From HyVt-443 sp964544655 (GTDB lineage: Bacteria; Pseudomonadota; Gammaproteobacteria; Chromatiales; Chromatiaceae), in assembly GCA_964544655.1 (NCBI GenBank), contig CAZJCM010000007.1, positions 1 to 64,000 on the forward strand: a stretch of 64,000 nt of DNA, written 5' to 3'. A program made the translations under genes and the position numbers. Below, in pieces: positions 49,482 to 58,004 of the stretch. How positions within the stretch are numbered: position 1 is the stretch's first letter; each line of letters begins with the position of its first letter. Under the pieces are notes generated by a model. It ran no database searches. It saw only the letters and a program-made list of their open reading frames with translations, and had not been told where the DNA came from.

Positions 49482-50201
49482 ATGAATGAAATGACCGACG
49501 GCCACATCGTCAAGAGTTACAATCGAGAGCTGGGGGAGTTGCACCAATCCGTGATCCGGGCCGGGCGACTGGTGGAGGATCAGATCGTCCAGGCGGTAAA
49601 GAGCCTCGAGGATGAGGATGTCGAGACGGCCAATACGGTGGTGCTGCGGGATAAGGAGATCGATGACATCGAACTGGCGGTAGACGACCAGATCGTGCAT
49701 CTGATCGCCAAGCGGCAACCGATGGCAAGGGATCTGCGGGAGGTGCTGGCCGTCGGCAAGATTATGTCCGACCTGGAACGGGTCGGCGATCAGGCCCGCC
49801 GCATCGCCCGCCTTACCCTCCATTTCTATGAGGGTGACAACAAGCCGCCGGCCTATGCACTGATCAGCGATATTCCCAAGCTGGCGTTGTTGGTGATCGA
49901 GATGGTGCGCAAGGCCGTTGATGCCTTCGCCGACCTGGACAGCCAATTGGCGGTCGAGGTCATCCGCATGGATATGCAGTTGGATGAGGACATGAAGTCG
50001 GCTCTGCGCCGCCTCTCCACTTATCTGATGGAGGATGCCCGCAGTGTGGGGCAGGTGGTGGAGATCACCTTGGGCTTGCGGGCCATCGAACGCATTGGCA
50101 GCCACGCCGCCTATGTTGCCCGTCACACCATCTTCCTGATCAAGGGCAAGGACGTGCGCCATGAGAGTCTGGATGAAGTGACTCAGGAAGTGATGCAGTA
50201 A
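49482..50201 (+). CDS. phoU: Phosphate signalling protein PhoU
   Basis: This protein of 239 residues forms two three-helix bundles with the metal-binding motifs DKEIDDIELAVDD and SDLERVGDQARRIA. It binds PstB and PhoR and keeps the Pho regulon off when phosphate is plentiful. It is the last gene of the pstSCAB-phoU operon, 52 bases after pstB. It differs from the PhoU-like domains encoded at 8.8, 14.3, 20.0 and 21.2 kb, which are fused or diverged. Confidence 0.95.
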   Translation: MNEMTDGHIVKSYNRELGELHQSVIRAGRLVEDQIVQAVKSLEDEDVETANTVVLRDKEIDDIELAVDDQIVHLIAKRQPMARDLREVLAVGKIMSDLERVGDQARRIARLTLHFYEGDNKPPAYALISDIPKLALLVIEMVRKAVDAFADLDSQLAVEVIRMDMQLDEDMKSALRRLSTYLMEDARSVGQVVEITLGLRAIERIGSHAAYVARHTIFLIKGKDVRHESLDEVTQEVMQ

Positions 50202-50411
50202 CGCCGCAGTTTCCGTGGCCGTGACAAGGCCACTATTCGGGGATGAACAATTTCGGGTGGGGACCTGTTGCGTTTGCAACGGGGGTGGCGTCAGGCAGGG
50301 TGATGGATTTTGGCAATGACAGCATTCGTTGCTGCCAGACTCCAGCCTCTTCGGATCTCTTGGAAGCGTCAATCGTGACTGGCCGCCGGCTGTCGTGAAT
50401 TTGCGGCTCCT

Positions 50412-50774
50412 TCAGAGGGTCCCTGCTACTGCACGGGTGCCCAGCGGTTGCTGGTGCGAGTCGGGGAGGATCTCTATCTCAGGCTGTCTCCTGGCTTGTT
50501 CCAATAGTGCAGGTTGTGGTTCAGGAAACATGATGCAGAGCCCATCGGTATCGACCTGTTCCACGATCAGTCCCGATAATGCCCACTCTTTGTCATCGAG
50601 CCGGAAGCAGGCATCCACCATATTGCCTCTGGGGATGCTCAGTTGGCCGGTTTCGAGGAACAGCCCTCCACGGGAAAGATTCTTCACAATGACTGAAAAA
50701 CTTCTTCCGCGGTGCTGAATGGTCGCGGGAATTCGGGTTTCTACACGTGCGTGATGTCTTTTTTCTATGGTCAT
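50412..50774 (-). CDS. PilZ domain protein
   Basis: This single-domain protein of 120 residues has an RxxxR-like N-terminal motif (EKRHHARVETRIPATI) and the DxSxxG-type motif in the form NLSRGGLFLET, the two parts that clasp cyclic di-GMP. In classical PilZ the second motif is D/NxSxxG, here N-L-S-R-G-G. It probably binds c-di-GMP; the partner is unknown. It lies downstream of the PsiE-like gene on the minus strand. Confidence 0.85.
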   Translation of the reverse strand: MTIEKRHHARVETRIPATIQHRGRSFSVIVKNLSRGGLFLETGQLSIPRGNMVDACFRLDDKEWALSGLIVEQVDTDGLCIMFPEPQPALLEQARRQPEIEILPDSHQQPLGTRAVAGTL

Positions 50775-50829
50775 CTATATCTCCTCATTTCGTGAGCAGA
50801 CGATAGCCTCCTCCGGTTGCAGTTCGTTG

Positions 50830-51333
50830 TCAGGATGATGACACTTTTGTTTCCGTTTGCCGTTCATCCCCGGCGAGCCCCGGTCCACCTGATTCAGGGG
50901 AAAATTTGACGGTGACGATGCGCAGCAGGGTGAGCAGGGTGATCACCGACATGCTGAAAAACACCCGGGCAGGAGCGTAGTCCTGATACCAGAGGCTGAT
51001 CAGCTCTCCGATCAGTACCACCAAGGCGGCATCCAGGATCAGGGTCAACTTGACCCGCCCCAGTTCCAGATAGGATTGCAGAGTGCGGACCAACTCCAGG
51101 ATGGCCAACATTAGGACAACTTCAATGATCATCTGTTCCGCGCCTTGTCCCCATTCACTGGTCAGGGTGATGTAGAGATGGCGCAGCAGGTTGATGATGC
51201 CGCCGAGCAGCCAGAGGCCGAGGCAAAGCATGATGCCCCCCACCAGTAACCGGGTCATGGTCGAGTAGAGCCGGGGATCGAGCAGAGGGTGGTTTTTGCG
51301 GTCGCCGCGGGAGTTCGTTTCGTCGCTGTTCAT
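50830..51333 (-). CDS. PsiE-like phosphate-starvation-inducible membrane protein
   Basis: This 167-residue protein has four predicted transmembrane helices (at about 28-50, 68-84, 96-113 and 122-140). It shows the pattern of the PsiE family (EVVLMLAILELVRTLQSYLE, and LILDAALVVLIGELISLW). E. coli psiE is induced by phosphate starvation; its function is unknown. I saw no convincing Pho box in the short spacer before it, so its regulation may come from rdgB upstream. Its place right after the pst operon supports the assignment. Confidence 0.8.
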   Translation of the reverse strand: MNSDETNSRGDRKNHPLLDPRLYSTMTRLLVGGIMLCLGLWLLGGIINLLRHLYITLTSEWGQGAEQMIIEVVLMLAILELVRTLQSYLELGRVKLTLILDAALVVLIGELISLWYQDYAPARVFFSMSVITLLTLLRIVTVKFSPESGGPGLAGDERQTETKVSSS

Positions 51334-51407
51334 GGCGACGCAGGTTAGCGGCCCGGTGTTACCGGATGATTACACAGGCTGTTAACCTGGCGCTTATGAG
51401 AGATCGG

Positions 51408-52016
51408 TTACGTTGCGAGCGCCGACAGCAACTTGCGCAGGGCCTGCCCGCGGTGGCTGAGACGGTTTTTTTCCTCCGCACTCAACTCGGCCGAGCTGCA
51501 GTTGTGGTCCGGGACCCAGAACAGGGGGTCATAGCCGAAGCCGTTCTCTCCTCTGGGCTCGGTCAGGATGACTCCTTCCCAGGTGCCCTGACAGATGATG
51601 GGGGTGGGGTCATCGGCATGGCGCAGGTAGACCATCAGGCATTGGAAACGTGCGGTCCGCGCCGCCTCCGGCACGCCTTGCAGGGCCTCCAGCAGTTTAC
51701 GGTTGTTGTCCTGGTCGTTGCAGCCGGTGCCGGCATAGCGGGCCGAGTAGATGCCGGGTGCGCCATTGAGGGCATCCACCTCCAGACCTGAGTCGTCGGC
51801 GATGGCCGGCAGGCCGCTGAGCCGGGCGGCATGACGCGCCTTGAGAATCGCGTTCTCCACGAAGGTGAGGCCGGTCTCTTCTGCATCAGGGATGTCGAAC
51901 TCCCGCTGTGGTATCACCTGAATGGACTGGGCGGCCAGCAGTTGATTGATCTCACGCACCTTTCCGGCATTGTTGCTGGCCAGTACGATTCGTTCGCCTT
52001 CGTGACTCTGGGGCAT
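51408..52016 (-). CDS. rdgB: XTP/dITP pyrophosphatase RdgB
   Basis: This Ham1/RdgB-family enzyme has 202 residues. It starts IVLASNNAGKVREINQLL, has DDSGLEVDALNGAPGIYSARYAG (catalytic acidic pair and substrate site), ENGFGYDPLFWVP and the C-terminal LSHRGQALRKLL. It hydrolyses non-canonical purine nucleoside triphosphates to monophosphates and so prevents their entry into DNA. It is divergent from the ccm operon and upstream of the PsiE-like and PilZ genes. Confidence 0.95.
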   Translation of the reverse strand: MPQSHEGERIVLASNNAGKVREINQLLAAQSIQVIPQREFDIPDAEETGLTFVENAILKARHAARLSGLPAIADDSGLEVDALNGAPGIYSARYAGTGCNDQDNNRKLLEALQGVPEAARTARFQCLMVYLRHADDPTPIICQGTWEGVILTEPRGENGFGYDPLFWVPDHNCSSAELSAEEKNRLSHRGQALRKLLSALAT

Positions 52017-52128
52017 GGGGGTTTCTCTTCGGTTGGTCGGGATGCGGATTGTAACTCAATTCTCACTGCAGCCGGATAGTTGCAAATTGTGTACAATTCC
52101 CGCCTTTGCAGATTGTTCTGGAGGCCTG

Positions 52129-52764
52129 ATGCTCGAAGTGGCGGAGCTGGAGTGCGTGCGCGGGGACCGGCGGCTGTTCTCCGGGGTCTCTTTTTCCCTG
52201 CTGCCGGGAGAACTGCTGCATCTGTATGGTCACAACGGCAGTGGCAAGACCACCCTGATGCGGACCGTCTGCGGGCTGGTCAGGCCCGAGTCCGGGGCGA
52301 TTCGCTGGGACGGTGACGATATCCATCGGCTGGGTGACGAGTTTACCCGGGAGCTGCTCTACATTGGCCACAAGGATGCCATCAAGGCGGACCTCAACGG
52401 GGTGGAGAACCTGCGCATCGCCAGTCGTCTCAGCGGCGTGCCGCTGTCTGATCAGCAGGCCTGGGATGCATTGGAGCGTATGGGATTGCGTGGCCACGAA
52501 GACCTCCCTACCCGGGTGCTCTCCCAGGGGCAGAAGCGGCGGGTCACTCTGGCCCGGTTGCTGGTCAGCCAGGCCCGCTTGTGGATCCTCGACGAGCCTT
52601 TCACCGCGCTGGATGTGGCGGCAGTGGACCTCCTGCAGTCGGTGATCCGGGCGCATGTGGAGCAGGGCGGTATGGTCATGCTGACCACGCATCAGGAGGT
52701 GAGTCTGACCCGGGGCGAGGTGAAGCAGTTGCGCCTGGGCTGGAAGGAGGATGGTGATGTTTGA
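52129..52764 (+). CDS. ccmA: Heme exporter ATPase CcmA
   Basis: This 211-residue ABC ATPase has Walker A LYGHNGSGKTTLMRTVCGL, the signature in LSQGQKRRVTLARLL and Walker B LWILDEPFTALD. CcmA, CcmB and CcmC release holo-CcmE in System I cytochrome c maturation. The frame is open from 52015, but the ATG at 52129 with CTGGAGG upstream is the family start. It overlaps ccmB by 8 bases and opens the ccm cluster. Confidence 0.93.
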   Translation: MLEVAELECVRGDRRLFSGVSFSLLPGELLHLYGHNGSGKTTLMRTVCGLVRPESGAIRWDGDDIHRLGDEFTRELLYIGHKDAIKADLNGVENLRIASRLSGVPLSDQQAWDALERMGLRGHEDLPTRVLSQGQKRRVTLARLLVSQARLWILDEPFTALDVAAVDLLQSVIRAHVEQGGMVMLTTHQEVSLTRGEVKQLRLGWKEDGDV

Positions 52765-53425
52765 GGTCTTCCGTATCCTGGTGATGCGTGATCTGGTGCT
52801 GGCCATGCGCCGGCGTTCCGATATCTTCTCCACCCTGTTCTTCTTCGTCATCGTGGTCAGCCTGTTCCCGTTGGGCATTGGTCCGGAGATGAAGACCCTG
52901 CGCCTGATTGCCCCCGGCGTGGTCTGGGTCGCGGCTCTGCTCGCCTCTATGCTGGCGCTGGAGCGGCTGTTCGCGGCGGATCATGACGATGGCACCCTGG
53001 AACAGATGCTGCTCACACCGCAGCCCCTGTTTCTGCTGGTATTGGCCAAGGTGATGGCCCACTGGCTGGTGACCGGCGTGCCGCTGGTATTGATGGCGCC
53101 CCTGCTGGGGTTGCAGTATGACCTGTCGACCGATGCCCTCTCGGTGCTGGTGGTCTCCCTGCTGCTGGGCACGCCTGCCCTGAGTCTGATCGGCGCCATC
53201 GGGGCTGCGCTCACCCTGGGATTGCGGGGAGGCGGCGTGTTGGTGTCATTGTTGGTGCTGCCGCTCTGTATTCCGGTGCTGATCTTCGGTGCCGGCGCGG
53301 TGGAGGCGAGCGTGTCCGGCCTGGGTGGGCAGGGGCACCTCTCCCTGCTGGGCGCGATCCTGATCTTCTCCCTGCTGTTCGCGCCCCTGGCTACCGCTGC
53401 AGCACTACGAGTCTCCGCCGATTGA
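52757..53425 (+). CDS. ccmB: Heme exporter membrane subunit CcmB
   Basis: This six-helix inner-membrane protein has 222 residues. It starts RDLVLAMRRRSDIFSTLFFF and includes LAADHDDGTLEQML-type sequence (FAADHDDGTLEQMLLTP) and GLRGGGVLVSLLVLPLCIPVLIFG, typical of CcmB. It is the partner of CcmA in the ABC complex. The ATG at 52757 is seven bases after AAGGAGG; the ATG at 52751 is too close to that site. Confidence 0.93.
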   Translation: MFEVFRILVMRDLVLAMRRRSDIFSTLFFFVIVVSLFPLGIGPEMKTLRLIAPGVVWVAALLASMLALERLFAADHDDGTLEQMLLTPQPLFLLVLAKVMAHWLVTGVPLVLMAPLLGLQYDLSTDALSVLVVSLLLGTPALSLIGAIGAALTLGLRGGGVLVSLLVLPLCIPVLIFGAGAVEASVSGLGGQGHLSLLGAILIFSLLFAPLATAAALRVSAD

Positions 53426-53642
53426 GCGGTTTCTCGCCGTTGTCGGAATACCCGCAGTATTGCGTGGTTGGCAACGGGAACAAATGCGGCAAAATGGACT
53501 CAAACCCGAAGTTGGTCAAGCCGACGGTGTCGGGTTGCGCGGGATTGGTTTGATGGTTGAGAGGTAACATGCACTTGATAAATACTGGCTGCAGTGTACC
53601 CTGCGGTCCTCTGTATCCTGCAATAGCGGCCGCCCGGCGGCC
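53426..53642. other. Spacer between ccmB and ccmC
   Basis: No gene is seen in these 217 bases. The gap breaks the usual tight ccmABC overlap and may carry a separate promoter for ccmC-I. A short inverted repeat AATAC/GTATT lies near 53445-53460. Confidence 0.4.
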
Positions 53643-54410
53643 ATGTCCCGGCGGCGTGTTATGAGTTCCCGACTGATCAATCTGTTCAAATTCTCCTCCC
53701 CTGCAACCTTCTATCCACTGGCCGGGCGCATGATCCCCTGGTTCACCGCCATTGCGGTGGTCCTGACCCTGGTTGGGCTCTACCTGAGCTTCTTCGTCGC
53801 CCCCACCGATTACAAACAGGGTGAGGGTTACCGCATCATCTTCGTTCATGTGCCTGCCTCCTGGATGTCCATGTTCATCTATGTGGTGATGGCGGTGTGG
53901 TCCGGTATCGGCCTGGTGTTCAATACCCGGCTCTCCTCCATGATGGCCCAGGCCCTGGCGCCCACCGGGGCCATGTTCGCCTTCCTCGCCCTCTGGACCG
54001 GCGCCTTCTGGGGCAAGCCCATGTGGGGGGCCTGGTGGGTGTGGGATGCCCGCCTCACCTCGGAGCTGATCCTGTTCTTCCTCTATATAGGCTTCATCGC
54101 CCTGCAGGGGGCCATCGACGATCCACGCCGGGCCGATCGGGCCGGCGCGATCCTGGCCCTGGTGGGTGTGGTCAATATCCCGATCATCTATTTCTCGGTG
54201 AAGTGGTGGAATACCCTGCACCAAGGGGCTTCGGTGACCATCACCAAGGGCTCCAGCATGGGGCAGGTGATGCTGGTGACCATGCTGATCATGGTGTTCG
54301 CCTTCTGGGCCTATGCCATCGCAGTGGCCCTGGCCCGGGTGCGGGCCATCATCCTGGAACGGGAAAAGGAGACCACCTGGGTGCGCGAGCTGGTGGGAGA
54401 GAGCAGATGA
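53643..54410 (+). CDS. ccmC: Heme handling protein CcmC
   Basis: This 255-residue six-helix protein has the tryptophan-rich heme-binding motif WGKPMWGAWWVWDARLTSELIL, and histidines in FVHVPASWMSM and NTLHQGASV that hold heme. It passes heme to CcmE in the periplasm. A second ATG at 53661 (MSSRL) is a possible alternative start. Its stop overlaps the ccmD start by four bases. Confidence 0.93.
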   Translation: MSRRRVMSSRLINLFKFSSPATFYPLAGRMIPWFTAIAVVLTLVGLYLSFFVAPTDYKQGEGYRIIFVHVPASWMSMFIYVVMAVWSGIGLVFNTRLSSMMAQALAPTGAMFAFLALWTGAFWGKPMWGAWWVWDARLTSELILFFLYIGFIALQGAIDDPRRADRAGAILALVGVVNIPIIYFSVKWWNTLHQGASVTITKGSSMGQVMLVTMLIMVFAFWAYAIAVALARVRAIILEREKETTWVRELVGESR

Positions 54411-54580
54411 GTGTGAGTGAATTTTTTCATATGGGGGGCTATGCCCTCTATGTATGGGGGTCTTTCGGTGTCACGGCGTTGTTGATGCTGGCAGAGCCGA
54501 TCCTGATCCGGCGTCGGCACCAGGCGATCCTGCAGCGCATCCGGCGCATGGCCCGACTTGATGCAGAGGTGAGACGATGA
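54407..54580 (+). CDS. ccmD: Small heme exporter protein CcmD
   Basis: This 57-residue protein with one transmembrane helix (YALYVWGSFGVTALLMLAEP) has the basic cytoplasmic tail RRRHQAILQRIRRMAR that is standard for CcmD. It stabilises the CcmC-CcmE complex and aids release of holo-CcmE. It is translated between the overlapping ccmC stop and ccmE start, which fixes its limits (ATGA at both ends). Confidence 0.92.
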   Translation: MSVSEFFHMGGYALYVWGSFGVTALLMLAEPILIRRRHQAILQRIRRMARLDAEVRR

Positions 54581-55026
54581 AAGCCCGACACAAACGACTG
54601 GGATTCCTGCTGGCCGGCCTGGTTGGCCTGGGTGTGGCCGCCTGGCTGGTGTTGAACGCCTTGGACAGTAACCTGTCCTATTTCTTCTCGCCTACCGAAG
54701 TGGCTGAACACAAGGCCCCTGAAGACCACGTGTTCCGGCTTGGGGGGTTGGTGGAGACCGGTACATTGGAGCGTGGCAAGGAGTTGACGGTACGCTTCGT
54801 GGTCACCGACAACCTGCACAAGGTCAAGGTGGAGTACACCGGTATCCTGCCAGACCTGTTCCAGGAGGGGCAGGGGGTGATCGTCCAGGGTCGTATGGGA
54901 CCTAACGGCGTATTCGTGGCGGAAGAGGTATTGGCCAAGCATGATGAGAACTACATGCCGCCGGAAGTGGCAGATGCCCTGAAAAAAGGCCATGAAGAAG
55001 GCGTGGCCAGGATGCAGAAGCTATGA
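54577..55026 (+). CDS. ccmE: Heme chaperone CcmE
   Basis: This 149-residue membrane-anchored protein has an N-terminal helix (about 8-27). The OB-fold contains FRLGGLVETGTLERG and VEYTGILPDLFQEGQGVI, with the covalent heme histidine in LAKHDENYMPPEV. It carries heme from CcmC to CcmF. Both ends overlap the neighbouring genes by four bases. Confidence 0.95.
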   Translation: MKARHKRLGFLLAGLVGLGVAAWLVLNALDSNLSYFFSPTEVAEHKAPEDHVFRLGGLVETGTLERGKELTVRFVVTDNLHKVKVEYTGILPDLFQEGQGVIVQGRMGPNGVFVAEEVLAKHDENYMPPEVADALKKGHEEGVARMQKL

Positions 55027-56996
55027 TTCCCGAGATCGGTCATCTGGCGCTCATCCTGGCCCTGGCGATGGCCATCGTCCAGGCGATCTTTCCGCTGGTG
55101 GGCGCGCACAAGGGGATCGGCTCCTGGGTGGCGTTGGCGCGGCCGGCAGCCTGGGCGCAACTGCTGTTCATGCTGATCGCCTACGGCTGCCTCACCTATG
55201 CCTTTCTGTATCACGATTTCTCCGTGCGCTACGTGGCCGCCAACTCCAACACGGCGCTGCCCACGCTCTATCTGGTCTCCGGCGTATGGGGGGCCCATGA
55301 GGGCTCATTGTTGCTGTGGGCGTTGACTCTTTCCCTCTGGACCGGGGCCGTCACCCTGTTCAGCCGCAGCGTGCCCGAGGTGATGCTGTCCCGGGTCGTC
55401 GGGGTGATGGGGCTGGTCAGTATCGGCTTTCTGCTGTTCATGCTGCTCACGTCCAATCCGTTCGACCGCCTGCTCAACCCCCCGTTGGAAGGGCGTGACC
55501 TCAACCCTCTGTTGCAGGATCCGGGGCTGGCGATCCATCCTCCCATGCTGTACATGGGCTACGTGGGTTTCTCCGTCGCCTTTGCCTTCGCCATAGCCGC
55601 CATGCTCGGCGGCCGGCTGGATGCGGCCTGGGCACGCTGGTCCCGCCCCTGGACCAACGTGGCCTGGGTGTTCCTGACCCTGGGTATCACCCTGGGTAGT
55701 TGGTGGGCCTACTATGAGTTGGGCTGGGGCGGCTGGTGGTTCTGGGATCCGGTGGAGAACGCCTCCTTCATGCCCTGGCTGGTGGGTACGGCGCTGATGC
55801 ACTCCCTGGCCGTGACCGAGAAGCGGGGGGCATTCAAGGCCTGGACCGTACTGCTGGCCATCTTCGCCTTTTCCCTCAGCCTGCTCGGCACCTTCCTGGT
55901 CCGTTCCGGGGTGCTGACCTCGGTGCATGCATTCGCATCTGACCCTGAGCGCGGTATCTTCATTCTACTGTTTCTGGGCGTGGTGATTGGCGGCTCCCTG
56001 CTGCTCTACTCCTGGCGCGCCTCCCAGATCCGCAGTACGGTGAAGTTCAAGCTGGTATCGCGGGAGAGCGGACTGCTGATGAACAATGTGATCCTGGTGG
56101 TGACCGCTGCCAGTATCCTGCTGGGCACCCTCTATCCCCTGATCCTGGATGCCTTGGGCGTGGGCAAGATCTCGGTCGGGCCGCCCTATTTCAACAGTGT
56201 GTTCATCCCCCTGACCGTCCCGCTGGCATTTCTCATCGGGGTCGGCGCCATGGCGCGCTGGAAGGAAGACAACACCTTGCGACTGGCGCGGAAGCTGCGC
56301 CTTCCTCTGCTGTTCAGTATCGTGGCAGGCATCGCGCTGCCGGCCCTGCTGGCGCCTGAGTTCCATTGGCGGGCCGCCCTGGGCATGGTGTTGGCGATCT
56401 GGATCTTCCTCACCACGCTGCTGTGGCTGATGGATCGTACCCAGGGACGCAAGGGTGTCTGGCAGGCCTTGGTCACCACGCCCCGTGGCGGCTGGGGGAT
56501 GGTGTTTGGCCACCTGGGGGTGGCGGCGTTCATCGTTGGCATCACCCTTACGTCTCTGTATAGCTCGGAGGAGGATATCCGGCTGGAGGTCGGGCAGACC
56601 TATGACCTCAATGGTTACGGCTTCAAGTTCAATGGCGTCGAACACTTCAACGGACCGAATTACACGGCGGACCGGGGTGAAGTCGTGGTCAGCTACCAGG
56701 GGCAGGTGCTGGTCACCATGCACCCGGAGAAGCGCAATTACCGCAGTGGCATGCCGATGACCGAGGCGGGGATCGATGCCGGGTTGACCCGGGATCTGTT
56801 CGTGGCGCTCGGTGAAGCCCTTGGTGACAATGGCGCCTGGAGTCTGCGCGTCTATCATAAGCCTTTCGTCCGCTGGATCTGGCTCGGCGGCTTGTTGATG
56901 GCCCTGGGCGGCCTGCTGGCGGCCAGTGACCGGCGCTATTTTCAGTTGGCCCGCAAAGCCCGGCTGGCGGCGAACAGCGCCGCGGCAAAGGCATAG
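55023..56996 (+). CDS. ccmF: Cytochrome c heme lyase subunit CcmF
   Basis: This large multi-pass membrane protein of 657 residues has the WWD-type heme motif GWGGWWFWDPVENASFMPWL and flanking histidines (LHSLAVTEKRGAF with MHS; HEGSLLLW). It joins heme to apocytochrome together with CcmH and CcmI. The C-terminal region after about 540 is a periplasmic loop before the last helix. It overlaps ccmE, and the thioredoxin-like CcmG gene follows after 16 bases. Confidence 0.95.
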   Translation: MIPEIGHLALILALAMAIVQAIFPLVGAHKGIGSWVALARPAAWAQLLFMLIAYGCLTYAFLYHDFSVRYVAANSNTALPTLYLVSGVWGAHEGSLLLWALTLSLWTGAVTLFSRSVPEVMLSRVVGVMGLVSIGFLLFMLLTSNPFDRLLNPPLEGRDLNPLLQDPGLAIHPPMLYMGYVGFSVAFAFAIAAMLGGRLDAAWARWSRPWTNVAWVFLTLGITLGSWWAYYELGWGGWWFWDPVENASFMPWLVGTALMHSLAVTEKRGAFKAWTVLLAIFAFSLSLLGTFLVRSGVLTSVHAFASDPERGIFILLFLGVVIGGSLLLYSWRASQIRSTVKFKLVSRESGLLMNNVILVVTAASILLGTLYPLILDALGVGKISVGPPYFNSVFIPLTVPLAFLIGVGAMARWKEDNTLRLARKLRLPLLFSIVAGIALPALLAPEFHWRAALGMVLAIWIFLTTLLWLMDRTQGRKGVWQALVTTPRGGWGMVFGHLGVAAFIVGITLTSLYSSEEDIRLEVGQTYDLNGYGFKFNGVEHFNGPNYTADRGEVVVSYQGQVLVTMHPEKRNYRSGMPMTEAGIDAGLTRDLFVALGEALGDNGAWSLRVYHKPFVRWIWLGGLLMALGGLLAASDRRYFQLARKARLAANSAAAKA

Positions 56997-57012
56997 TCGA
57001 GGTACCGCGAAA

Positions 57013-57549
57013 GTGAAAGCACGCTATCTGATACCCCTGGGCATCTTCCTGGCCCTGGTCATTCTGCTGGGGGTGGGGCTGACCCTGGATCCGCGGGAGG
57101 TCCCGTCTCCCTTCATTGGCAAGCCGGCGCCGGCGTTCGAGCTGCCGAAGCTGCACAATCCCACGGCGACCATCAGTGCCGCAGAGATGAAGGGGAAGGT
57201 CTGGTTGCTCAACGTCTGGGCCTCCTGGTGCGTCTCATGCCGTGCCGAGCACAAGGTGATCAATAAACTGTCGCGCATGAAGCTGGTGCCGGTGGTCGGG
57301 CTCAATTACAAGGATGACCCGGAGGACGCGCGGCGCTGGCTGGCGGCGCTGGGCAATCCCTACATCGCCTCGGCGATGGACCGGGAGGGCCGTGTCGGTA
57401 TCGACTGGGGGGTCTATGGCGTGCCTGAGACCTTCGTCATCGATAAGAAGGGGATCATTCGTTACAAACATATCGGGCCGGTGACGGATCAGTCACTGAA
57501 AGAGAAGATCCTGCCACTGGTACGAGACCTGAAGAAGGAAGCACCCTGA
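57013..57549 (+). CDS. ccmG: Periplasmic thiol-disulfide reductase CcmG/DsbE
   Basis: This 178-residue membrane-anchored thioredoxin has its transmembrane segment at about 6-26, then FIGKPAPAFELPKL and the redox motif WASWCVSCRAEH. The CVSC sequence differs from the usual CxPC by lacking Pro. The family pattern VYGVPETFVIDKKGIIRYKHIG follows. It reduces the CcmH/apocytochrome cysteines. The GTG at 57013 is used, with GAGG ten bases before. It overlaps ccmH by one base. Confidence 0.9.
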   Translation: MKARYLIPLGIFLALVILLGVGLTLDPREVPSPFIGKPAPAFELPKLHNPTATISAAEMKGKVWLLNVWASWCVSCRAEHKVINKLSRMKLVPVVGLNYKDDPEDARRWLAALGNPYIASAMDREGRVGIDWGVYGVPETFVIDKKGIIRYKHIGPVTDQSLKEKILPLVRDLKKEAP

Positions 57550-58004
57550 TGCGACTCTGGCTGACCCTGTTTCTGTTTCTGTTCACTGCCTCCTCCCTGG
57601 CCCGGATCGAGGTGCACAGCTTCGATGATCCTCAGCAGGAGGTGCTGTACAAGCAGCTGATCGATGAGCTGCGCTGTCTGGTATGTCAGAATCAGAACCT
57701 GGCTGACTCCAACGCCGAGCTGGCCCAGGATCTGCGGCGCCAGACCTATGAGATGGTGAAGCGCGGCGCCACCCGGGAAGAGGTGGTTACCTACATGGTG
57801 CAGCGCTATGGCGACTTCGTTCTCTACCGTCCCCCATTCAAAAGCTCAACCCTGCTGCTCTGGGTCGGCCCCTTCGTCATCCTGGGTGTCGGTGTCCTGG
57901 TGCTGGTCGGTTTTATTCGCAGTCGTGCGAAAGAGCAGACCCCTGAACTGACCAAAGAACAACAGGAGCGCGCCGAGCGGCTCCTTGGTGATAAAAAATC
58001 ATGA
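57549..58004 (+). CDS. ccmH: Cytochrome c maturation protein CcmH
   Basis: This 151-residue protein has a signal peptide (about 1-18), the redox motif LRCLVCQNQNLADSNAELAQDLR, and a C-terminal membrane helix (about 101-124). It keeps the apocytochrome CxxCH cysteines reduced in the heme lyase complex. It shares a base with the ccmG stop and overlaps ccmI by four bases. Confidence 0.94.
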   Translation: MRLWLTLFLFLFTASSLARIEVHSFDDPQQEVLYKQLIDELRCLVCQNQNLADSNAELAQDLRRQTYEMVKRGATREEVVTYMVQRYGDFVLYRPPFKSSTLLLWVGPFVILGVGVLVLVGFIRSRAKEQTPELTKEQQERAERLLGDKKS